Positions 7,338-12,180 of a DNA stretch of 12,180 nucleotides are shown piece after piece. The stretch covers positions 1 through 12,180 of the forward strand of contig CABSNA010000019.1 of the NCBI GenBank assembly GCA_902478865.1, given 5' to 3'. Positions within the stretch are counted from its first letter, which is position 1; every line of letters starts with the position of its first letter. The DNA comes from an uncultured Collinsella sp. GTDB taxonomy: Bacteria > Actinomycetota > Coriobacteriia > Coriobacteriales > Coriobacteriaceae. Below the pieces are notes generated by a model. It was given only the letters and a program-made list of their open reading frames with translations, searched no databases and was not told the DNA's origin. The position numbers and the translations under genes were made by a program.

Positions 7338-7366
7338 AGTCCAGGGCGAAAAATGAGCCCTAGACT
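7338..7366. promoter_or_regulatory. Inverted repeat upstream of the MFS gene
   Basis: AGTCCAGGGC (7338-7347) and GCCCTAGACT (7357-7366) form 10-bp arms with one mismatch around a 9-bp centre. The site is about 50 bp upstream of the exporter start. It could be a repressor operator or a hairpin in the leader. Confidence 0.4.
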
Positions 7367-7452
7367 TACGCCAGACGCCGTACACGACGAATCTGGCAAC
7401 ATGGTCCAACGTCGAAAGATTGTAACGCGGACGCACAGCTTTCCTTCCGCGC

Positions 7453-7458
7453 TATTAT
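7453..7458 (+). promoter_or_regulatory. Possible -10 box for the deformylase-like gene
   Basis: TATTAT lies 38 bp upstream of the ATG at 7497. No good -35 hexamer stands at the right distance, so this is a weak call. GAGGAG, 7 nt before the ATG, is the ribosome binding site and decides the start. Confidence 0.3.
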
Positions 7459-7496
7459 TAAAAGTCCACGAAAGCATAAGACATGAGGAGCCCGCC

Positions 7497-7907
7497 ATGA
7501 TTAAGCCCATCATGAAATCCGAGTTCTTTTTGCGTCTGCCTTCCGAAGACGCGGGACCCGACGATGCCGCGACCGGGCAGGATCTCCTAGATACACTCCA
7601 CGAGCATGAGTGCGAGTGCGTGGGCCTCGCCGCCAACATGATCGGCGTGCGCAAACGCATCATCTGCGTAAAGGACGGCAACAGGACACTCCTGATGTAC
7701 AACCCTCAAATTCTTGAGCAGGTCAATGCCTATCAGACGAGCGAAGGATGTCTCTCGCTGATCGGCGAGCGTCCCTGTACCCGCTATCGCCGCATTAAGG
7801 TTGAGTATTTGGACGAGAACTTCGTTCACCGCATCAAAAACTTCTCGGGCTACACCGCCGAGATCATCCAGCACGAAATCGACCACTGCAACGGGATTGT
7901 TATTTAG
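7497..7907 (+). CDS. Short peptide-deformylase-like metalloprotein
   Basis: A 136-residue protein, shorter than housekeeping deformylases (~150-180). Deformylases remove the formyl group from nascent protein N-termini using a metal bound by one Cys and two His. The metal site is intact: Cys85 in SEGCLSL (motif II) and His126, Glu127 and His130 in QHEIDHCNG (motif III). Motif I reads GLAANMIG at 43-50. The Gln that stabilises the transition state in the E. coli enzyme (Gln50) is Met48 here. This marks the PDF-like subfamily seen in gut Firmicutes and Actinobacteria (recall); full deformylase activity is uncertain. The start ATG 7497 has GAGGAG 7 nt upstream; the upstream in-frame residues do not resemble the family. 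It is divergent from the MFS gene and ends at a perfect hairpin. Confidence 0.88.
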   Translation: MIKPIMKSEFFLRLPSEDAGPDDAATGQDLLDTLHEHECECVGLAANMIGVRKRIICVKDGNRTLLMYNPQILEQVNAYQTSEGCLSLIGERPCTRYRRIKVEYLDENFVHRIKNFSGYTAEIIQHEIDHCNGIVI

Positions 7908-7908
7908 T

Positions 7909-7932
7909 TCCGCCGTTCTACCGAACGGCGGA
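7909..7932 (+). terminator. Hairpin directly after the deformylase-like gene
   Basis: TCCGCCGTTC (7909-7918) and GAACGGCGGA (7923-7932) form a perfect 10-bp stem with a TACC loop, starting 2 nt after the stop. There is no T-run behind it. The loop and its flanking GTT/AAC bases match those of the hairpin at 4776-4803. Confidence 0.55.
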
Positions 7933-7939
7933 CCACTTG

Positions 7940-8054
7940 ACGCTGCGCGAGCCGCATTCACGCCAATCTGACGTTCAATTTCGAGGGCGCGACCAGAAGG
8001 TCAGCGCCCTCTCATTTCACGTCACCTTGGCGCAAATGCGGCTCGCTCGCTGTC
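7940..8054 (-). repeat. ~98-nt imperfect palindrome, copy B, inverted relative to copy A
   Basis: Outer stem CGAGCCGCATT (7948-7958) with AATGCGGCTCG (8035-8045), perfect. Then GCCAA (7962-7966 region) with TTGGC, TGACGT (7969-7974) with ACGTCA (8019-8024), and inner GAGGGCGC (7983-7990) with GCGCCCTC (8004-8011), capped by GACC/GGTC around an AGAA loop. On the opposite strand it aligns with copy A along its whole length, including short flanks. Weaker similarity continues to about 8072. It again lies between convergent genes, the deformylase-like gene and the aminotransferase fusion. Confidence 0.85.
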
Positions 8055-8106
8055 GTATCTCTATCCTGCGACGCCTCGATTCTTGCGGCGGCAGGCACCT
8101 AATCCC

Positions 8107-9627
8107 CTACGATTGGCGGTAATGGTCAAAGAAGTCGGCGAGGTCTTCGAGCGACTCTTTGAGCACTTCCATGCGCGGCAGGTACACGATGCGGAAGTGG
8201 TCGGGCTCGCCCCAGTTAAAGCCGCCGCCGCGCGTGATCAGAATTTTCTTCTCGTGCAGCAGGTCGAGGGCAAACTGCTCGTCATCGGTAATGTTGAACT
8301 TCTTAACATCCATCTTGGGGAAGATGTAGAACGCCGCACGCGGCTTAACCACCGAGATGCCGTCAATCTTGCTGAGTGCCTCATACACAAAGTTGCGCTG
8401 CTCGTAGACACGACCGCCGGGACGGATGTAGTCGTTGACCGACTGATGGCCGCCGAGCGCCGTCTGGACGATCGACTGAGCCGGCACGTTGGAGCACAGG
8501 CGCATGTTGGAGAGCATGTTGATGCCCATGATGAAGTCGCTCATGCAGCGCTGGTTGCCCGAAAGCACCATCCAGCCAATGCGATAGCCCGCGATCATGT
8601 GCGACTTGGAAAGGCCGCTAAAGGTGACACAGGGCAGATCGGGGGCGAGCGAGGCAATCGAGACGTGCTCGTAGCCGTCCATGCACAGGCGGTCGTAGAT
8701 CTCATCGGCAAAGATCATCAGCTGATGCCTGCGTGCAATCTCGACGATGCCCTCGAGCACCTCGCGCGGATAGACGGAACCCGTGGGGTTGTTGGGGTTG
8801 ATGATGACGAGGGCTTTGGTCGCGCTCGTGATCTTGGACTCCATATCCTCCAGGTCGGGATACCAATCCGCCTGCTCATCGCACAGATAATGTACGGGAT
8901 GACCGCCAGCAAGGGTTGCGCACGCCGTCCAGAGCGGATAGTCGGGGCTGGGGATCAGAATCTCGTCGCCATTGTCGAGCAGCGCGTTCATCGAAAGCTG
9001 AATGAGCTCGGACACGCCGTTGCCCGTGTAGATATGCTCCATCTGAACGTTGGGCAGGCCCTTGATCTGCGAATACTGCATGATCGCCTTGCGCGCGGAG
9101 AACAGGCCACGCGAGTTGGAATAGCCTTCGCAGTCGGGCAGCTGCTGGCGCATGTCCTTGATGACCTCATCGGGCGTGCGGAAACCGAAGGGCGCCGGGT
9201 TGCCGATATTGAGCTTGAGGATGCGCTCGCCCTCGTCCTCCATACGGGCGGCCTCGTCGACGACGGGACCGCGCACGTCATACAGGACGTTGTCGAGTTT
9301 GGTGGATTTAGAAAAAGTACGCATGGTGGTGCTCCTTGCAATTTGAGCTGAGGGATGGGGTTCGGGCTTGGAATCGTTGCGGGGTGATGATGCCTCGCCT
9401 TGATCGGCGTCGCCGGCAAGCAGCCAGGTAACATCGACCTCCAAAATACGGGCGAGCAGCTCAGCCACATCGCGCCGCGGGATCGTCTTGCCGCTCACAT
9501 ATTGGCTCATCTGACTCTTGCCGAGTTTTTTGCCGAGCATCTCCGATGCGCGGATCACGTCCGACTGGCGAACGTCGCGATCGGACATAGCCTGTCGCAG
9601 GCGATCGCTAAACGTCTCTTGGGCCAC
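8107..9627 (-). CDS. XRE helix-turn-helix fused to AlaA-like aminotransferase
   Basis: A 506-residue fusion. Residues ~5-73 form an XRE-type helix-turn-helix (FSDRLRQAMSDRDVRQSDV, KSQMSQYVSGKTIPRRDVAELLARIL, VDVTWLLAG). A ~25-residue low-complexity linker follows. Residues 102-506 are a complete class I aminotransferase of 405 residues, the length of E. coli AlaA (alanine/pyruvate transaminase). Its motifs are intact: ILKLNIGNPAPFGF, NPNNPTG (277-283), DEIYD (Asp308), SGLSKS with PLP-Lys341, and HFRIVYLP carrying the carboxylate-binding Arg. GTG 9627 is chosen because AAGGAGG lies 5 nt upstream; an in-frame ATG at 9678 sits inside an operator palindrome and has no such site. A second site, AAGGAG at 9332-9337, stands 7 nt before the ATG at 9324 that begins the aminotransferase part. 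GTTCAATTT sites upstream suggest autoregulation. The exact amino-acid substrate is uncertain. Confidence 0.9.
   Translation of the reverse strand: MAQETFSDRLRQAMSDRDVRQSDVIRASEMLGKKLGKSQMSQYVSGKTIPRRDVAELLARILEVDVTWLLAGDADQGEASSPRNDSKPEPHPSAQIARSTTMRTFSKSTKLDNVLYDVRGPVVDEAARMEDEGERILKLNIGNPAPFGFRTPDEVIKDMRQQLPDCEGYSNSRGLFSARKAIMQYSQIKGLPNVQMEHIYTGNGVSELIQLSMNALLDNGDEILIPSPDYPLWTACATLAGGHPVHYLCDEQADWYPDLEDMESKITSATKALVIINPNNPTGSVYPREVLEGIVEIARRHQLMIFADEIYDRLCMDGYEHVSIASLAPDLPCVTFSGLSKSHMIAGYRIGWMVLSGNQRCMSDFIMGINMLSNMRLCSNVPAQSIVQTALGGHQSVNDYIRPGGRVYEQRNFVYEALSKIDGISVVKPRAAFYIFPKMDVKKFNITDDEQFALDLLHEKKILITRGGGFNWGEPDHFRIVYLPRMEVLKESLEDLADFFDHYRQS
9322..9337 (-). promoter_or_regulatory. Internal ribosome binding site and ATG at the start of the aminotransferase domain
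   Basis: On the minus strand AAGGAG (9332-9337) is followed by a 7-nt spacer and ATG (9322-9324), opening MRTFSKSTKL. Translation from here would give a 405-residue protein matching stand-alone AlaA. The gene may therefore yield both a DNA-binding fusion and a free enzyme. Confidence 0.6.
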
Positions 9628-9648
9628 AGGAACCTCCTTGCTGGCAAA

Positions 9649-9730
9649 GTTCAATTTATAGAACACGAATTGAACCATGGTTCAATTTAGCAAGCAGTAT
9701 AACGCGGTACCTCATTCGAAAGTTCAATTT
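9649..9730. promoter_or_regulatory. Operator array upstream of the XRE-aminotransferase gene
   Basis: AATTGAACCATGGTTCAATT (9668-9687) is a perfect 20-bp palindrome. Its half-site GTTCAATTT occurs in the same orientation at 9649-9657, 9680-9688 and 9722-9730. The starts are 31 and 42 bp apart, close to three and four helical turns, so sites would face the same side of DNA. A minus-strand promoter is possible with TTGAAC in the palindrome and TATAAA (about 9656-9661) as the -10 region, although the spacing is long. Autoregulation by the XRE domain is the simplest reading. Confidence 0.6.
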
Positions 9731-9741
9731 CATAAGAAAAT

Positions 9742-9783
9742 GTACCGAACCCCGAGGATTGTCCCAAAGTGGACAACAGGTAC
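9742..9783 (-). terminator. Terminator-like nested hairpin after lysR
   Basis: TTGTCC (9759-9764) pairs with GGACAA (9771-9776), and an outer GTACC (9742-9746) pairs with GGTAC (9779-9783). On the minus strand the outer stem is followed by ATTTTCTT, a modest U-rich tract. It lies just downstream of the lysR stop at 9790-9792. Confidence 0.45.
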
Positions 9784-9789
9784 GCGCCT

Positions 9790-10647
9790 TTAGAGATATT
9801 CAAGGAGACGAGCCGCCGCAAGCGAAACGTCAGTGGTGCGGTATATGGCGTTGATCTGCCGATGGGGATGTCCCTCGAGCGAACGCACGGCAACATCGAA
9901 CTGACAACGGCGCAAGATGAGCGCGGGAAGAATGCTCACACCCAGGCCGTCCTCGACCATAGCCATAATCGCATAATCATCCCAGGTCGACAGCTTGGAA
10001 CACACCGTCAGCCCCGCCCGACGGAACAGTGGCGTAATCTCGTCATCGGTGCCGCGTTCTAGCAGAATAAACTGCTCGTTGGCTAAATCGGCAAGAGAAA
10101 CGACCTCCGCCGTGGCAAGCAAAGAGTCTGCCGGCACTACCGCCATCAATTCGTCGCGCACCAAAGACCGCGATGCCATGCCGTTTTCTCGGGGCTCACG
10201 TGGGATAAAGCCCAGGTCACAACGACCCTCAGCCACCCATTGTTCAATCTCTGAGTAATCGCCCATCAGCAGCTCGTAATCGACATCCGGATGATCGGCG
10301 CGAAAACGCGCAATCACCGGCGGCAGTACATGAGTCGCCACACTCGAAAACGTACCGATACAGATCTTGCCACGCATGAGCCCTCGCATCTCGTCCACGC
10401 GTCGCTGCAGGCGGCCAAACTCTTCGCATAACGCCTCGACCGCCGGCATGACCTGCCGCCCGTCGGCAGAAAGCACTACGCCCTCGCGACTGCGGTCGAG
10501 CACCTTAAAGCCCCAATCGGCCTCAAGATCGGCCACCATACGGCTCACGCCCGACTGCGAATAGCTCAGGCGCTCGGCAGCACGCGTAAAGCTTCCGGCG
10601 CGCACCGTCTCCAGCAGCACCTGCATCTTTTGAATATTCGTTTCCAC
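9790..10647 (-). CDS. LysR-family transcriptional regulator
   Basis: A 285-residue protein, near the usual LysR length of ~290-300. Residues 1-60 are the winged helix-turn-helix (MQVLLETVRAGSFTRAAERLSYSQSGVSRMVADLEADWGFKVLDRS). A linker helix follows, then a periplasmic-binding-protein-like effector domain from about residue 90 (GKICIGTFSSVATHVLPPVIARFRADHPDVDYEL). The start is GTG 10647 with a G-rich stretch (AGGTGGGGG) upstream; ATG at codon 8 is an alternative but would cut into the helix-turn-helix. It is divergent from an EamA-type exporter, the usual arrangement when a LysR protein controls its neighbour. The effector cannot be predicted. A TATAAT -10 box (10693-10698, minus strand) and two palindromes lie in the shared gap. 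Confidence 0.92.
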   Translation of the reverse strand: METNIQKMQVLLETVRAGSFTRAAERLSYSQSGVSRMVADLEADWGFKVLDRSREGVVLSADGRQVMPAVEALCEEFGRLQRRVDEMRGLMRGKICIGTFSSVATHVLPPVIARFRADHPDVDYELLMGDYSEIEQWVAEGRCDLGFIPREPRENGMASRSLVRDELMAVVPADSLLATAEVVSLADLANEQFILLERGTDDEITPLFRRAGLTVCSKLSTWDDYAIMAMVEDGLGVSILPALILRRCQFDVAVRSLEGHPHRQINAIYRTTDVSLAAARLLEYL

Positions 10648-10664
10648 GACACGCCCCCACCTTT

Positions 10665-10736
10665 ACATGAATTTTTGTCATGTTAGCCATGCATTATATT
10701 CGCTTTTCTTCTATTGCCAGTTCACCCATAGTGAAC
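10665..10736. promoter_or_regulatory. lysR/eamA divergent regulatory region with two palindromes
   Basis: GTTCAC-CCATA-GTGAAC (10720-10736) is a 17-bp palindrome that contains the LysR-type T-N11-A pattern (TCACCCATAGTGA). ACATGA-ATTTTTG-TCATGT (10665-10683) is a second palindrome. TATAAT for lysR reads on the minus strand at 10693-10698, so the first site covers its -35 region and the second lies near the expected transcript start. On the plus strand TTGCCA (10714-10719) directly precedes the 17-bp palindrome, which would fill the spacer of an eamA promoter; the -10 there (CATGCT) is poor, which would fit activator dependence. Confidence 0.5.
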
Positions 10737-10765
10737 ATGCTCGAATATAGAGGGGACGGAAGCGC

Positions 10766-11677
10766 ATGGACAACGGACTGTTTACGTACTTAGCAGCATT
10801 GCTATTGTTTGGCTCCAACGGCATCATCGCCGCCGCCATCGCGCTGCCGAGCTCCGATATCGTGCTACTGCGCACGTTTTTGGGCGCCCTCTCGCTTGTC
10901 ACTATCCTTGCCATCACCCAACGCCATAAACTGCAGGCGCCATCTCGCCCCCGCGAAGCCGCGGCCCTCCTCCTCTCGGGAGCTGCGCTGGGCGCCAGCT
11001 GGATTTTTCTGTTCCGCGCCTACCAGACGATCGGCGTCGGCGTATCCTCGCTGCTGTACTACTGCGGCCCCATCATTGTCATGGCGCTCTCCCCGCTCAT
11101 CTTCGGCGAAAAGCTGACCGGTGGTAAAATCACCGGCTTCATAGCCGTCGCCTGCGGCGCCTTCCTCATCGCGGCCCAAGGCCTCGGCGGCAATATGCCC
11201 ATTGCGGGTATCGTCTGCGGTATCGCCTCGACATTTTGCTATGCGCTGATGGTCATCGCTAGCAAGGGTGCGCCACACATCGAAGGCCTCGAGAACTCCA
11301 CGCTCCAGGTGAGCGCCGCCTTTGTGACCGCGCTGGTCCTCACGCTCATCACGCAGGGCGCTCCCTCATTCCTGTCCGCCGGCGTCGCCACCAGTATTGA
11401 TTGGCGCGCCGTCGTCATGCTCGGCGTCGTCAACACCGGCATCGGTTGCCTGCTCTACTTTAGTGCCGTCGCCAAGCTGCCCGTCCAGACCGTCGCGGTC
11501 GTCGGCTACCTCGAGCCGCTTTCGGCCGTCGTGTTCTCGGCCGTCCTTTTGGGCGAAGCCATAACACCGGTCCGCCTGATGGGCGCCGCGCTTATCATCG
11601 GCGGCGCGATTTTTTGCGAACTCGCCGGCAAACGCGCAAACGCCAAGGCTGGCATCGCCCAGACAGCACGTGCTTAA
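10766..11677 (+). CDS. EamA/DMT-superfamily transporter
   Basis: A 303-residue membrane protein with about ten hydrophobic helices in two homologous EamA halves, roughly residues 5-130 and 145-290. Typical signatures are the first-helix LLLFGSNGIIAAAIA, FRAYQTIGVGVSSLLYYCGPIIVMALSPLIFGEKLT closing the first half, and SAVAKLPVQTVAVVGYLEPLSAVVFSAVLLGEAIT closing the second. Members export amino acids, metabolites or other small molecules; some take them up. The start ATG 10766 has a GGAA-type site close by and GAGGGG slightly far. Divergence from lysR suggests LysR-controlled expression. The substrate is unknown. No defects are seen. Confidence 0.93.
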   Translation: MDNGLFTYLAALLLFGSNGIIAAAIALPSSDIVLLRTFLGALSLVTILAITQRHKLQAPSRPREAAALLLSGAALGASWIFLFRAYQTIGVGVSSLLYYCGPIIVMALSPLIFGEKLTGGKITGFIAVACGAFLIAAQGLGGNMPIAGIVCGIASTFCYALMVIASKGAPHIEGLENSTLQVSAAFVTALVLTLITQGAPSFLSAGVATSIDWRAVVMLGVVNTGIGCLLYFSAVAKLPVQTVAVVGYLEPLSAVVFSAVLLGEAITPVRLMGAALIIGGAIFCELAGKRANAKAGIAQTARA

Positions 11678-11711
11678 AAGCCCCTGCTTTGAAATGCTAC
11701 CTGCGTAGATA

Positions 11712-11735
11712 AATAATCCCCAGCTGAGGATTATT
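11712..11735 (+). terminator. Weak hairpin after the EamA gene
   Basis: AATAATCC (11712-11719) pairs with GGATTATT (11728-11735), an 8-bp A/T-rich stem with an 8-nt loop, 34 bp after the EamA stop. No T-run follows, so termination would be weak. Confidence 0.35.
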
Positions 11736-11834
11736 GTCTAAAATAACCCGATGTGCCAAACTGCTCTTGTATGTATAAAGACGGCATAAAGTTTTTTGTC
11801 CTAGACAGATAACCGGATGTCTAAGGGAGTCCTC
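11735..11834 (+). promoter_or_regulatory. kup leader with possible alternative pairings
   Basis: TAGACA (11802-11807) can pair with TGTCTA just after it (11818-11823) or with an identical TGTCTA upstream (11735-11740). The downstream hairpin ends against the ribosome binding site AAGGGAG (11824-11830). A TGTATAAAG-like -10 lies at 11772-11780, so the upstream arm would only be transcribed if the start is further up. ATAACCCGATGT-like text appears twice (about 11743-11754 and 11810-11820). I do not recognise a known riboswitch. Confidence 0.3.
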
Positions 11835-12180
11835 GTGGCACACAATAAACTGGAGGCAAACCTCCAAGACCAGCACGGGCAAGGCGGGCACGGAGCCATC
11901 CCCCTCTCCGCTGGTATGCTGCTCGTAACGCTCGGCGTCGTCTATGGCGACATCGGCACGAGCCCCATGTACACCATGAAATCAATTGTCGCCAACAACG
12001 GCGGCATCGGTACCGTCAGCGAGGACATGATCCTGGGCGCGCTCTCGCTCGTCATCTGGACCATGACGCTCGTGACCACGGTCAAGTACGTGTTAATCGC
12101 CATGAAGGCCGATAACCACAACGAAGGCGGCATCTTCGCCCTGTTCAGCCTCGTACGCAAGGTGGCACCATGGCTGATTC
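11835..12180 (+). CDS. kup: Kup-type potassium transporter, N-terminal part (cut by window end)
   Basis: Only 115 codons lie in the window; the full family is usually ~620-690 residues. GTG 11835 is chosen because AAGGGAG lies 4-5 nt upstream. A short hydrophilic N-terminus (~25 residues) precedes the first membrane helix, LSAGMLLVTLGVVYGDIGTSPMY, whose GVVYGDIGTSP is the Kup/HAK/KT signature. A second helix follows (LGALSLVIWTMTLVTTVKYVLIAM), then KADNHNEGGIFALFSLV, also diagnostic. Kup imports potassium with protons across the cytoplasmic membrane. The leader may be structured; c-di-AMP riboswitches control kup in some actinobacteria, but I do not see that consensus. Confidence 0.95.
   Translation, partial: MAHNKLEANLQDQHGQGGHGAIPLSAGMLLVTLGVVYGDIGTSPMYTMKSIVANNGGIGTVSEDMILGALSLVIWTMTLVTTVKYVLIAMKADNHNEGGIFALFSLVRKVAPWLI

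Noticed and set aside
7281..7496. Upstream extension of the deformylase-like frame
   Set aside because: The sequence is the divergent promoter region; family homology begins at 7497, which has its own GAGGAG site.
7292..7702. Upstream extension of the MFS reading frame
   Set aside because: It overlaps the deformylase-like gene antiparallel, is not membrane-like, and the ATG at 7291 has a good ribosome binding site and the family's N-terminus.
4656..8054. Composite transposon carrying the RGG, MFS and deformylase genes between the inverted palindromes
   Set aside because: There is no transposase and no target-site duplication visible, the enclosed genes look native in composition, and both copies fit gene-end contexts.
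8083..9351. 422-codon open frame on the plus strand opposite the aminotransferase fusion
   Set aside because: Antisense shadow of a GC-rich gene; the opposite strand encodes a complete aminotransferase with all motifs.
11678..11834. c-di-AMP (ydaO-type) riboswitch in front of kup
   Set aside because: The position is plausible but I cannot find the conserved core; only short pairings are visible.

Overview
The window looks like chromosome from a high-GC gut actinobacterium of the class Coriobacteriia, most likely Collinsella or a close relative. That call rests on family recognition and the style of the intergenic repeats, not on a search. Coding regions are GC-rich, GTG starts are used, and genes have clear AAGGAG-type ribosome binding sites.

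Layout. (1) Positions 1-1078, minus strand: a gene of a Coriobacteriia-type hypothetical family with a restriction-endonuclease-like C-terminal part. It is broken by a 17-bp tandem duplication at 363-396 and runs off the left edge. (2) 1364-4447: the vitamin B6 module, with pdxR (MocR-type regulator, minus) divergent from pdxS-pdxT (PLP synthase, plus). A direct repeat in the divergent gap is a candidate PdxR operator. (3) 4448-4802: no gene; a dense set of inverted repeats, including a ~99-nt imperfect palindrome. (4) 4803-7291, minus: an unusual protein with an acidic N-terminus, a MarR-like winged helix and a long RGG tail, with a hairpin-rich leader, preceded by a DHA2-type MFS exporter. 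(5) 7497-7907, plus: a short peptide-deformylase-like protein with Met at the usual catalytic Gln position. (6) 7908-8106: a second copy of the ~99-nt palindrome, in opposite orientation, again between convergent genes. (7) 8107-9627, minus: an XRE helix-turn-helix fused to a full AlaA-like aminotransferase. It has a strong internal ribosome binding site and ATG exactly where a stand-alone AlaA would begin, and a palindromic operator array upstream. (8) 9790-11677: a LysR regulator divergent from an EamA/DMT exporter, with palindromes between them. (9) 11835-end, plus: the 5' part of a Kup potassium transporter with a possibly structured leader.

How the genes relate. PdxST makes pyridoxal 5'-phosphate, PdxR probably senses it, and the XRE-aminotransferase uses it. 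The window therefore holds two independent DNA-binding-domain/aminotransferase fusions: a classical one expected to be regulatory only (PdxR) and one whose catalytic residues are intact. The LysR-EamA pair is a typical regulator/exporter unit. The least conventional items are the XRE-AlaA gene with its internal start and phased operator, the RGG/winged-helix protein, and the paired palindromic elements, which differ by compensatory base-pair changes.
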